DNA from: JADJVL01 sp046331545
GTDB taxonomy: Bacteria > Acidobacteriota > Holophagae > Holophagales > Holophagaceae
Reading direction: 5' to 3'
Assembly: GCA_046331545.1 (NCBI GenBank)
Contig: JAXLQR010000002.1
Coordinates: 2,542,001 to 2,606,000, forward strand
Length of the DNA: 64,000 nt
Shown: positions 35,445-44,756 of the stretch, piece by piece
Numbering within the stretch: position 1 is the first letter of the stretch
Layout: each line of letters starts with the position of its first letter
Notes under the pieces: model-generated
What the model saw: only the letters and a program-made list of their open reading frames with translations
Told to the model about the DNA's origin: nothing
The model's database searches: none
Program-made: the position numbers and the translations under genes

Positions 35445-37175
35445 TTACGCATGGGCCAGGGCGGCCCCTTCGGAAGCCGAGGACGCATCGCGGGCGTAGC
35501 GCGCGATCACGCCTTTCGGAATGGATGGGCGTCGGGGCTGCCAGGCGGCGCGGCGGGCGGCGAGGACCGCAGTATCCACGTCGAGGTCCAACCGGCGGGC
35601 CTCCACGTCGAAAACGATGGCATCCCCTTCCTGCACCAGGGCGATGGGCCCGCCCACGGCGGCCTCGGGCGAGACGTGGCCGGCCATCAGTCCGTGGGTG
35701 GCGCCGCTGAAGCGGCCGTCGGTAAGCAGGGCCACCGAGGCGCCGAGGCCCGCGCCTTGCAGGGCTGCGGTGACGGCGAGCATCTCCGGCATGCCGGGCC
35801 CGCCGCGCGGCCCTTCGTAGCGGATGACCACCACGTCGCCGGGCGCGATGGCGCCGGCCTGCACCGCGGCGAAGGCGGCGGCCTCTCCGTCGAAGACCCG
35901 GGCGGGCCCGCGGTGGAGGCGGCGGCCGTGGCCCGCCAGCTTCACCACGCAGCCTTCGGGGGCCAGGGACCCGCGCAGGATGGCGAGGCCGCCGGTGGGC
36001 TGGATGGGCGCGTCGAGGGCGGACCTGGGCTGGCCCGGCGTCTCGCGCACGGCGGCCCAGGGCCTCGCCGAGGCCGAGGCCGTCCACGGTGCGGGGCGCC
36101 GGATCAGGGAGGCCGGCCTCAGCAGGCGCTGCGCCACGGGGCCCACGCCCCCGGCGCCCGGTGCAGGTCGGCGGCGACGTAGCGGCCGAAGGGCGGGGTC
36201 CGCCGGGATCGGCGTGGTCGCGCTGATCCGGTCGAAGGCCTCGGGTCCGGGTCCACGCCGGCCTCCCGGGCCGGGGCGAGGGGAGGTGCAGCACGGCGTT
36301 GGTGGAGCCGCCGGTGGCGGCCACGGTGGCGATGGCGTTCTCGAGGAGGCGCGGGTGAGGAAGGTCGAGGGGCGAAGGCCTTCCCCGACGAAGACCCATC
36401 ACGCGGCCGCGGCGGTGGCGGCCTCCTTTCGTTCCGCCGCCTCCGCCGGCGCTCCCGGCGCTGCGCAGGGGGAGAGGCCGAGGATCTCGAAGGCCGTGGC
36501 CAGGGGGTTGGCGGTGAACTGGCCACCGCAGGCCCCGGCGCCGGGGCAGGCCTGGTCTTCGATCGCCTTGAAGGCCCCGGCCTCCAGGTCCCGGCGCCCC
36601 ACGGCCTCGAAGACGTCCTGGATGGTGAGGTCCTTCCCGTCCACGCAGCCCGGGGCCGTGGGTCCTCCGTAGAGCACGAGGCCCGGCAGGTCCAGGCGGA
36701 GGAGGGCCATGGCCACGCCGGGGTGGGTCTTGTCGCAGCCCGCCAGGCAGACCATGCCGTCAAACGGGTAGGCACGGCCCACCAGCTCGATGGAATCAGC
36801 GATTAAATCACGACTGATTAAAGAAGTTCTCATGCCATCCGTTCCCATGGTGATGCCATCAGAAACGGAGACCGTGTTGAATTCCATGGGTGTGCCACCG
36901 GCCTCCCGGATGCCCTCCTTCACGTGTTCCGCCAGCTCCTTCAGGTGCAGGTTGCAGGGACCGATTTCCGTCCAGGTATTGGCCACGGCGATGAGGGGCC
37001 TCGCCAGGTCCGCGTCCTGGAACCCGGCGGCCTTGAGCATGGCCCGGGCCGGGGCGCGGGAGGGGCCTTCCACCAGCGCGCGGCTGCGGAGGGCGTCGGG
37101 GGCGGCGTCCGGCGGAGGGCCCGCGGACGCCCGGGGCTGGGCGCCGGGACTGTCCTCGGAAGGGCTGGTGGGCAT
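35445..37175 (-). pseudogene. ilvD: dihydroxy-acid dehydratase, several frameshifts in the middle
   Basis: Fe-S dehydratase making the 2-oxo acids of Val and Ile. The N-terminal part (37175-36410) is intact: NLHLKELAEHVKEG, VSVSDGITMGTDGM and the cluster Cys motifs CLAGCDKTHPG and PGAGACGGQFTAN. From about 36410 to 36050 the homology jumps between frames several times (ATVAATGGSTNAVLHL, PFGRYVAADLHR, PAPRTVDGLGLGEAL). It then continues intact to the end (RGSLAPEGCVVKLAG, RYEGPRGGPGMPEML, LLTDGRFSGATHGLMAGHVS). Length is conserved (577 codons). The shifts cluster in about 360 bp, which looks like base-call errors in GC-rich DNA. Confidence 0.88.
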
Positions 37176-37220
37176 GGGGACCTCGCAGGGATGGGAGGGA
37201 AGGGGAAGAAGGGCCGAAAT

Positions 37221-37253
37221 GAAAAAGCCCCGCGACCGGTGAGGTGCGGGGCT
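37221..37253 (-). terminator. attenuator terminator upstream of ilvD
   Basis: On the minus strand AGCCCCGC and GCGGGGCT (8-bp stem, 12-nt loop) are followed directly by five Us. This is a standard intrinsic terminator. It lies after the leader peptide and before ilvD, where it can only act as an attenuator. Confidence 0.85.
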
Positions 37254-37291
37254 GACGGGAAGGATCGTTCCGTCTAGGGTGCCCGCACCTC
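37241..37291 (-). promoter_or_regulatory. antiterminator pairing region of the ilv attenuator
   Basis: GAGGTGCGGG (37291-37282, minus strand, inside the leader peptide gene) is exactly complementary to CCCGCACCTC (37250-37241), which overlaps the terminator's 5' arm. Pairing would block the terminator. The upstream strand encodes the last leader codons, so ribosome position decides the fold. Confidence 0.78.
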
Positions 37292-37417
37292 GAACCGCTT
37301 ATTAATTACGGTCGCGATGAGGCCGGGGACGGCATGGACGGAGGCGTGGGCACAGGCATGCGGGACCGTTCCGGCGGGAGCCGGAGACGGGCGCAGGGAC
37401 GGGCGGCACGACGACAT
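37274..37417 (-). CDS. ilv operon leader peptide (attenuation)
   Basis: A 47-codon open frame from an ATG (37417) to a TAG (37276-37274). Its end reads GLIATVINKRFEVRAP. The Leu, Ile, Val, Ile cluster at residues 33-38 contains the amino acids made by the operon and is placed just before the antiterminator strand. A ribosome stalled there for lack of Ile, Val or Leu would leave GAGGTGCGGG free to pair with the terminator arm. The ATG sits about 7 nt after the -10 element with no ribosome-binding site, so the mRNA may be leaderless. The first 32 residues have no obvious role. Confidence 0.75.
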   Translation of the reverse strand: MSSCRPSLRPSPAPAGTVPHACAHASVHAVPGLIATVINKRFEVRAP

Positions 37418-37423
37418 GTCCGT

Positions 37424-37451
37424 AGGTTACCCCGGGTCAGGATGCTGTCAA
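37424..37451 (-). promoter_or_regulatory. promoter of the ilvD operon
   Basis: On the minus strand a perfect TTGACA (37451-37446) is followed after 16 bp by TAACCT (37429-37424), a plausible -10 element. Transcription would begin at or next to the leader peptide ATG. An AT-rich block lies directly upstream of the -35 and could be an UP element. The gap from this block to leuB (stop at 37525) holds nothing else visible. Confidence 0.7.
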
Positions 37452-37524
37452 GGATAAAACGCAAAAAAATTCATCAAGCTCAGGCCTGGGCCAGATCCGC
37501 CGCCATGCCTCGGCTGGCGCCGCT

Positions 37525-38601
37525 CTAGGCCAGCTCGGAGAAGCTCCGCCGCACCCGGGCGCCGAACTCGGCGGTGCCCACGGCACGGGGCAGGGCCAGG
37601 TCCGGCGTGCCGACGCCCTCCGCCAGCACCGAGGCCAGGGCCTCCTCCAGGAGGCGGGCCTCGCGCTCGAGGCCGAAGGCGTGGCGCAGCAGGAGGGCGG
37701 CGGACGCGATGGCGCCTCCGGGGTTGGCGACGCCCTTCCCCGCGAGGTCCGGCGCCGAGCCGTGGACGGGCTCGAAGAGGCCCGGGCCGTCGCCCAGGCT
37801 CGCCGAGGGGAGGAGGCCCAGGGAGCCCGGCAGCACCGCGGCCTCGTCGCTGAGGATGTCGCCGAAGAGGTTCTCCGTCAGCACCACGTCGAAGGCGGTG
37901 GGCCGGGTCACCAGGGCCATGGCCATGCTGTCCACGTACTGGTGGTCGAGGCGCACGTCGGGGAAGTCCTTCGCCACCTCGCCGACCACCGCGCGCCAGA
38001 GCTGGGAGCTCTCCAGCACGTTGGCCTTGTCCACGGAGGTGACCTTCCGCCGCCGGCCCCGCGCCGCCTCGAAGGCCACGCGGGCGACGCGCGCCACCTC
38101 GTCGCGGGTGTAGGCCAGGGTGTTGAGGCCGCGCTCCGCGGTCAGCTCCCGGGGCGCGCCGTAGTAGAGGCCGCCGGCCAGTTCCCGGACGATGAGGAGG
38201 TCGGCGCCGCGCACGACGTCGGCCTTCAGGGGCGAGGCGGGCACGAGGGCTTCGGGCACGGCGACGGGGCGCAGGTTGGCGTAGCAGCCGAGCCCCGCGC
38301 GCAGGCGCAGGAGGCCGGTCTCGGGCTTCCGGTCCCGGGGCTGGGCGTCGTGGGCGGGCGTGCCCACGGCGCCGAGGAGCACGGCATCGGCGGCGCGGCA
38401 GGCGTCCAGGGTCTCGGCCGGCAGCGGGTCGCCGCAGGCGTCCAGGGCGACGCCGCCGATGCGATGGGTCTCGAACCGGAAGGGGTGGAAGAACTCCGAC
38501 GCGACGAGCTCGAGGCAGGCTGCGGCCTCGGCGGTGACCTCGGGGCCGATGCCGTCCCCGGGGAGGACGGCGATGCGCCGAAGGGGGCCGTTCGGGCTCA
38601 T
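37525..38601 (-). CDS. leuB: 3-isopropylmalate dehydrogenase
   Basis: A 358-residue NAD-dependent decarboxylating dehydrogenase. IAVLPGDGIGPEVTAEA starts the fold. The substrate loop is LLRLRAGLGCYANLRPV, and the metal ligands lie in VDSMAMALVTRP and NLFGDILSDEAAVLPGSLGL. GLFEPVHGSAPDLAGKGVAN is the NAD site. It overlaps leuD by four bases (ATGA), and leuB is the last gene of leuACDB. Confidence 0.94.
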   Translation of the reverse strand: MSPNGPLRRIAVLPGDGIGPEVTAEAAACLELVASEFFHPFRFETHRIGGVALDACGDPLPAETLDACRAADAVLLGAVGTPAHDAQPRDRKPETGLLRLRAGLGCYANLRPVAVPEALVPASPLKADVVRGADLLIVRELAGGLYYGAPRELTAERGLNTLAYTRDEVARVARVAFEAARGRRRKVTSVDKANVLESSQLWRAVVGEVAKDFPDVRLDHQYVDSMAMALVTRPTAFDVVLTENLFGDILSDEAAVLPGSLGLLPSASLGDGPGLFEPVHGSAPDLAGKGVANPGGAIASAALLLRHAFGLEREARLLEEALASVLAEGVGTPDLALPRAVGTAEFGARVRRSFSELA

Positions 38602-39127
38602 GCGCTCACCGCCGTTCCCGGGCGCCGCGACGCCTTCGCCTGGATGTAGGGCAGGAGGCCGCCCGCCGACAGCAGGTCCTGGGCGAAGTCCGTGAGGGGC
38701 ACGAAGGAGGCTTCGCGGTTCCGCGTGACGTTGCGCAGGACGCCCGCCTCGAGGTCCAGCTCGACGGCATCTCCGGGCTCGGCGAGGGTGGCCGCGGCCG
38801 GGCACTCGAGGGCCAGGAAGCCGTTGTTGAGGGCGTTGCGGAAGAAGATGCGGGCGAAGCTGGAGGCCACCACGGCCTGCACGCCGGCGCCCCGCAGGGC
38901 CCACACGGCGTGCTCCCGGCTCGAGCCGCAGCCGAAGTCCTCCCCGGCGAAGAGGATGTCGCCGGGCCGGACCTTCGCCACGAAGGCCGCGTCCAGGTCC
39001 TCCATGGCGTGCTTCGCCAGCTCGGCTTCGGCGTGCACGTTGAGGTAGCGCGCCGGGATGATCTCGTCGGTGTTGATGTGGGGGCGGCCGTAGACGTGGG
39101 CGCGGCCCCGGAGGATCAGGTTGGTCA

Positions 39128-39128
<1 letters not shown>
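38598..39128 (-). CDS. leuD: 3-isopropylmalate dehydratase small subunit (archaeal-type)
   Basis: A 176-residue swivel-domain subunit. GRPHINTDEIIPARYLN is the start motif of the short, archaeal/Thermotoga-type LeuD, and FAGEDFGCGSSREHAVWALR is the catalytic loop. With LeuC it isomerises 2- to 3-isopropylmalate. Its ATG overlaps the leuC stop (TGATG). The C-terminus is about 10 residues longer than usual. Confidence 0.92.
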
Positions 39129-40453
<1,325 letters not shown>

Positions 40454-40460
40454 GGGTTCC

Positions 40461-42044
40461 TCAGGCAGGGACGGAAGATTCGGAGGCGTGGGCCCCTGCG
40501 GCGGCCGGAGCCTGCGCCGCGCGGCGGTGGGCCACCCGGTTGGCGGCGTTGAGGTAGGCTCGGGCGGCGGCGTCCACGATGTCGGTGCTGGCGGCTCGGC
40601 CGGTGGCGCAGGCCCCCTCGAAGTCCACGTGGACGACGACTTCGCCCACGGCGTCGGCGCCGCCGGTGATGCCCCGCACGCTGAAGTCCAGCAGGCGGCC
40701 CTTCAGGCCCGTGAGCTTGTCCATGGCGGCGCAGACGGCGTTCACGGGCCCGTCCCCGGCGGCGGTCTCGGTGCGCTCGGTGCTTCCGTCGTAGAGGGTG
40801 ACCAGGGCCGTGGCGGTGGCGGAGGTCCCGGCGGTGGCCTGCACGGCCCGCAGCTTCCAGGCCTCGGGGATGGCCACGAGGCCGTCCCGGACGATGGCCT
40901 CCAGGTCCTCGTCGAAGATCTCCTTCTTCTGGTCCGCGAGCTTGGTGAAGATCCGGTAGGCCTTGTCCAGGTCGGGGCGGGACAGCTCGAAGCCCAGCTC
41001 CTGGAGGCGCTGCGCGAGGGCGTGGCGGCCGCTGTGCTTGCCCAGGACGAGGCTCTGGACGCGGGCGCCGACGGACTCGGGGGTCATGATCTCGTAGGTG
41101 GCCCGGTGCTGGAGGACGCCGTGCTGGTGGATGCCCGCCTCGTGGGCGAAGGCGTTGCGGCCCACGATGGCCTTGTGGGGCTGCACGGCCACGCCGGTGA
41201 GGCTGGTGAGGAGCTGGCTGCTGCGTGTGATCTGGGCCGCGTCCACGCCGGTCTCGAAGGGCAGGCGGTCGGCCCGCACCTTCAGGGCCATGACCAGCTC
41301 CTCGAGGCTGGCATTGCCGGCCCGCTCGCCGATGCCATTGACGGTGCACTCCACCTGCCGGGCGCCGGCCTCCACGGCGGCGAGGCTGTTGGCCACCGCG
41401 AGGCCCAGGTCGTTGTGGCAGTGGACGCTGAGGACAGCCCGCTCCAGGGCGGGTACCCGGGCCCGCAGGGTGCGGATCAGGGCGCCGAACTCGCCGGGCA
41501 CGGCATAGCCCACGGTGTCGGGGATGTTGATGACGGTGGCGCCGGCCTCGAGGACAGCGGCGATCACGTCGCAGAGGAAGTCCACGTCGGAGCGGGTGGC
41601 GTCCTCGGCGCTGAACTCCACGTCGTCGGTGAAGGCCTTCGCGAGGCGCACGCCGGCGGCGGCCATCTCGAGGGCCTCCGTCCGGGTCTTCTTCAGCTTG
41701 TGCTCGAGGTGGAGGTCGGAGGTGGCGAGGAAGGTGTGGAGGCGGGGCCGGGCGGCGCCCTTCACGGCGGCCCAGGCCCGCGCGATGTCCGACGGCAGGG
41801 CGCGGCAGAGCGCCGCCACGGCGGGCCGGCGCAGGGCGGTGGCCACGGCCTTGACGGCCTCGAAGTCGTCGTCGGAGGCCACAGGAAAGCCGGCCTCGAT
41901 GACGTCCACGCCCAGGGCCTCGAGCTGGAGGGCCATGCGCACCTTCTCGTCCAGGTTCATGCTGCAGCCGGGGCTCTGCTCGCCGTCCCGCAGCGTGGTG
42001 TCGAAGATGGTGATCCGCTCGCGTCCCATGGGCGCCCCGTCCAA
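40461..42044 (-). CDS. leuA: 2-isopropylmalate synthase
   Basis: A 527-residue condensing enzyme (acetyl-CoA plus 2-oxoisovalerate). IFDTTLRDGEQSPGCSMNLD is the HMGL-domain start with the metal Asp, and SVHCHNDLGLAVANSLAAVE carries the metal His residues. The C-terminal LeuA dimerisation/regulatory domain begins near residue 390 (KLRAVQATAGTSATATALV) and binds Leu for feedback control. First gene of leuACDB, divergent from a LysR gene. Confidence 0.94.
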   Translation of the reverse strand: MDGAPMGRERITIFDTTLRDGEQSPGCSMNLDEKVRMALQLEALGVDVIEAGFPVASDDDFEAVKAVATALRRPAVAALCRALPSDIARAWAAVKGAARPRLHTFLATSDLHLEHKLKKTRTEALEMAAAGVRLAKAFTDDVEFSAEDATRSDVDFLCDVIAAVLEAGATVINIPDTVGYAVPGEFGALIRTLRARVPALERAVLSVHCHNDLGLAVANSLAAVEAGARQVECTVNGIGERAGNASLEELVMALKVRADRLPFETGVDAAQITRSSQLLTSLTGVAVQPHKAIVGRNAFAHEAGIHQHGVLQHRATYEIMTPESVGARVQSLVLGKHSGRHALAQRLQELGFELSRPDLDKAYRIFTKLADQKKEIFDEDLEAIVRDGLVAIPEAWKLRAVQATAGTSATATALVTLYDGSTERTETAAGDGPVNAVCAAMDKLTGLKGRLLDFSVRGITGGADAVGEVVVHVDFEGACATGRAASTDIVDAAARAYLNAANRVAHRRAAQAPAAAGAHASESSVPA

Positions 42045-42069
42045 GGACCCAGGATGGAGGCGGGCGGGG

Positions 42070-42120
42070 CTTTAGAAAAATTTATTGTTATTCTGAAAAC
42101 ATAAGAATTGTTGATAATGC
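42070..42120. promoter_or_regulatory. AT-rich divergent promoter between leuA and the LysR gene
   Basis: The short gap is far more AT-rich than the genes around it. It holds an inverted repeat ATTCT-N9-AGAAT (42090-42108), a candidate site for the LysR regulator whose gene starts at 42124. Poly-A/T tracts lie on both sides. Exact -35 and -10 elements are not clear. Confidence 0.5.
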
Positions 42121-42123
42121 TCC

Positions 42124-43035
42124 ATGGACCTCGCCCAGCTCGAAGCCTTCGCGACGGTGGCCCGGGAGAAGAGCTTCTCCCGGGCGGCCACCAAGCTCTA
42201 CCGGACCCAGCCGGCGCTGAGCATCGCCATCAAGCGCCTGGAGGAGGAGCTGGGGGAGACGCTCTTCGACCGCAGCGCGAAGGGGGGCGAGCTGACGGAC
42301 GCGGGCCGGGTGCTGCTCTCCTACGCCCAGCGCATGCTGAACCTGCGGGAGGAGGCCGTGGAGGCCGTGGCCGACGTGCGCCGGATGCTGGGGGGCACGC
42401 TGGCCATCGGCGCCAATGAGAGCACATCGCTCTACCTGCTGCCGGCCCTGCTGCTGCGCTACCGGGAGGCCTTCCCCCAGATCCGCATCAACGTGCAGCG
42501 CCACCTGTCGGAGCGCATCCCCGTGGAAGTGCTGGAGCGCAACCTGGACTTCGGCTTCCTCAGCTTCGAACCGACCCAGGCGGGGCTGGAGAGCCTGGTG
42601 GTCCACCGGGACGAGCTGGTGCTGGTGGTGCCGCCGGAGCATCCCTTCGCCGGGCGCAGCGAAGTGGCCCTCAAGGACCTCGGCAAGGAGACCTTCGTCG
42701 CCCACAACGCCCGGACCCCGGCGCGGACCCACATCATCGAGCTCTTCCAGAAGCACCGCACGCCCCTGAACATCGGCATCGAGCTCGCGACCCTCGAGAC
42801 CATCAAGGACTTCGTCCGCCTCGGCGCCGGCCTGGCCATCCTGCCGCGGTTGAGCGTGAGGGACGGCCTCGAGGACGGCACGCTGATCGAGGTCCCCGTG
42901 AAGGGCCTCGCCATCGAGAAGGTGCTGCGCATGGTGTACCGGCGGGAGGACAGCCTCAGCCACGCCGCGAAGGCGTTCCTGGCGCTGGTGCGGGAGCAGG
43001 ATGTGCCGAAGGGGTCGCGGGCGCGACGGAGGTAG
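42124..43035 (+). CDS. LysR-family transcriptional regulator
   Basis: A 303-residue LysR regulator with the N-terminal winged helix-turn-helix (FATVAREKSFSRAATKLYRT, PALSIAIKRLEEELGETLFD) and a substrate-binding domain (about 90-295; LPALLLRYREAFPQIRINVQ, LEDGTLIEVPVKG). It is divergent from leuA with 79 bp between them, so it probably controls leuACDB in response to a pathway intermediate such as 2-isopropylmalate. That is inference from position. Confidence 0.9.
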   Translation: MDLAQLEAFATVAREKSFSRAATKLYRTQPALSIAIKRLEEELGETLFDRSAKGGELTDAGRVLLSYAQRMLNLREEAVEAVADVRRMLGGTLAIGANESTSLYLLPALLLRYREAFPQIRINVQRHLSERIPVEVLERNLDFGFLSFEPTQAGLESLVVHRDELVLVVPPEHPFAGRSEVALKDLGKETFVAHNARTPARTHIIELFQKHRTPLNIGIELATLETIKDFVRLGAGLAILPRLSVRDGLEDGTLIEVPVKGLAIEKVLRMVYRREDSLSHAAKAFLALVREQDVPKGSRARRR

Positions 43036-43086
43036 GACTGATAGCCTTAGCCGAATGGCAGCGTGCTGCAACTCGGTCAGGTATTT

Positions 43087-43497
43087 ATGACGACAAAGGT
43101 CAAGGTCCTTGGGGTCATCGCCACGGTCTGCCTCATGTTTGTCATCGGCATCAGCGGCTTGTCCGGATCACCTGAACTGTCCTATCGACTCCATGGACTC
43201 GCCTACCGGGTTCTCGGATCTGAAGGCGACATTCATTTCCTCATCTCGAATCTTCCGCTCGGGTACCTCGCGTGCGGAGCGATCCTGTACATCGAACGGC
43301 GATCGCGAGGCCTGATGACCTGGGGATTCCTACTGGCCATGACGGTTCTGGGGTTCTTGTTCTGTTTGGGCGAAACGCTTTCCTATTTCGGCACTTCAAT
43401 GCCATTCCCCTTCATCCACTGGCCCCTCGCCACCGTCGTCCTGCTTTGGATCTTTCTGCTCATTTCAAGCCATCTCCATCCAGACACGCGCAAGTGA
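43087..43497 (+). CDS. small integral membrane protein of unknown function
   Basis: A 136-residue protein with four membrane segments: VLGVIATVCLMFVIGISGL, FLISNLPLGYLACGAILYI, WGFLLAMTVLGFLFCLGETL and PLATVVLLWIFLLISSHL. I do not recognise the family. A GTG at 43063 would add eight residues; neither start has a clear ribosome-binding site. GC content drops from here to about 44.2 kb, a hint of acquired DNA. Confidence 0.55.
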   Translation: MTTKVKVLGVIATVCLMFVIGISGLSGSPELSYRLHGLAYRVLGSEGDIHFLISNLPLGYLACGAILYIERRSRGLMTWGFLLAMTVLGFLFCLGETLSYFGTSMPFPFIHWPLATVVLLWIFLLISSHLHPDTRK

Positions 43498-43631
43498 TCG
43501 AGGGGATCAGGCAATCACAATTCAGGTGCGGACGGCCCCTCCTGCGGAATGTCCCCAGCAGTTCTTCCTTCTTGTCCTGAACATCTGATCGATCCCGCCA
43601 AGGCGCGCCGGGAATTGATGGCGCTACGATC

Positions 43632-44117
43632 TTGCCTGTGCTCCAACTGTCCGATTACACCCTCGACACCTCAGGCATCGACTGGGGCGAAGCCTTCGCG
43701 AGCTGGGCTTGGATCCTTCCCGCCGAGTTCACGCTCTGGATCGTGAACCGCTTCGGCGAACCCTTCCTTGTGCTCGAGGATGGAAGCGTCCACCGCCTGG
43801 ACCTCGGCTGCGGGACCCTCGACAGGCTCGTGGACTCCCGTGACGCCTTCGCAGAGGCCATCCACGAGGGCGAGCATGCCCAAGACTGGTTCCTGGCTCC
43901 TCTGGTGGACCGGCTGCGCGAGGCAGGGATCCACCTGAAGGCTGGGGAGTGCTACGGCTTCATTCAATTGCCGGTGTTTGGCGGAGCGTACAGCATCGAG
44001 AATATCCGGCCGATGGCATTGGCCCATGTATTCAAGGCACTGGGGCCGATCCTCGAAGGGATCAAGGAGATCCCGGATGGAGAGAGAGTCAAGTTCCGGA
44101 TCATAAGCGGGCGATAG
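43632..44117 (+). CDS. DUF1851/Tdi1-like protein, possible type VI effector immunity protein
   Basis: A 161-residue protein with the DUF1851 pattern (FTLWIVNRFGEPFLVLEDGS, VHRLDLGCGTLDRLVDSRDA, ECYGFIQLPVFGG). Some members of this domain family, such as Tdi1, are immunity proteins for type VI secreted DNase toxins. No type VI gene or toxin lies nearby, so this would be an orphan. The first codon is TTG, with a GTG two codons later as an alternative. Lower GC than the surroundings. Confidence 0.6.
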   Translation: MPVLQLSDYTLDTSGIDWGEAFASWAWILPAEFTLWIVNRFGEPFLVLEDGSVHRLDLGCGTLDRLVDSRDAFAEAIHEGEHAQDWFLAPLVDRLREAGIHLKAGECYGFIQLPVFGGAYSIENIRPMALAHVFKALGPILEGIKEIPDGERVKFRIISGR

Positions 44118-44154
44118 GCTCCACATGGGCGGCGACGTCAACAACCCTATTGCT

Positions 44155-44487
44155 CTAGTGCAATTCGAGCAGCCCTGAATTTGGATCCGCCAGAAAGGCC
44201 TCGATGTCCTTCTGGTGCCCGAGCAGCAACCTCGCTACCGCTGCGCTCGGCCCATTGCCCGACTTGAGCCAGATGACTTTGGGGGGGAAGCCGCGAAGCG
44301 CCAGCAGGGCCACGAAATCGGTATCCTTGGAAAGGATGGTGAGCCCGTGCTGCCGGGCGTGATCCCAGATCTGCTGGTCCGAGGCGGACGACAGGGCGCA
44401 GTCCAGCACGTGGGTGGAGCCGGGGAACGCGGCTGTGAGGCTCCCGAGCAATTTCCTGGAAAGGTTCTGGTCCAGGAGGAGGCTCAA
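44155..44487 (-). CDS. DUF5615 PIN-like toxin
   Basis: A 110-residue PIN-like protein. LLLDQNLSRKLLGSL and ILSKDTDFVALLALRG supply the acidic residues of the nuclease site, as in DUF5615 proteins. It would act as a ribonuclease toxin held in check by the DUF433 protein encoded by the overlapping upstream gene. Confidence 0.82.
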   Translation of the reverse strand: MSLLLDQNLSRKLLGSLTAAFPGSTHVLDCALSSASDQQIWDHARQHGLTILSKDTDFVALLALRGFPPKVIWLKSGNGPSAAVARLLLGHQKDIEAFLADPNSGLLELH

Positions 44488-44708
44488 GCCGGGATCACCA
44501 CAGTGCGATGCTCAAGGTCAGCGGCGTACGCCAGGCACGCCTGCACATCTTCCCGGGTCAGTTCAGGGAAATCCGCGAGAAGTTCATCCATCGACATCCC
44601 GGAAGCCAGGGAAGAAAGCACGTCGTAGACCGTGATCCTCATCCCGCGAATGCAGGGCTTGCCGCTGCGCTTGCCTGGCTCGAGGGTGATGATGTCCCGG
44701 TAGTTCAT
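44484..44708 (-). CDS. DUF433 antitoxin
   Basis: A 74-residue DUF433 protein, with IITLEPGKRSGKPCIRGMRI and YDVLSSLASGMSMDELLADF as its helix-turn-helix-like core. It overlaps the toxin gene by four bases. The DUF433/DUF5615 pair is a recurrent predicted toxin-antitoxin module. Confidence 0.84.
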   Translation of the reverse strand: MNYRDIITLEPGKRSGKPCIRGMRITVYDVLSSLASGMSMDELLADFPELTREDVQACLAYAADLEHRTVVIPA

Positions 44709-44756
44709 GGGCCGAAGATACGGCTGGGCCGGATTCCAGGCAAGGAGCAGACCCCC

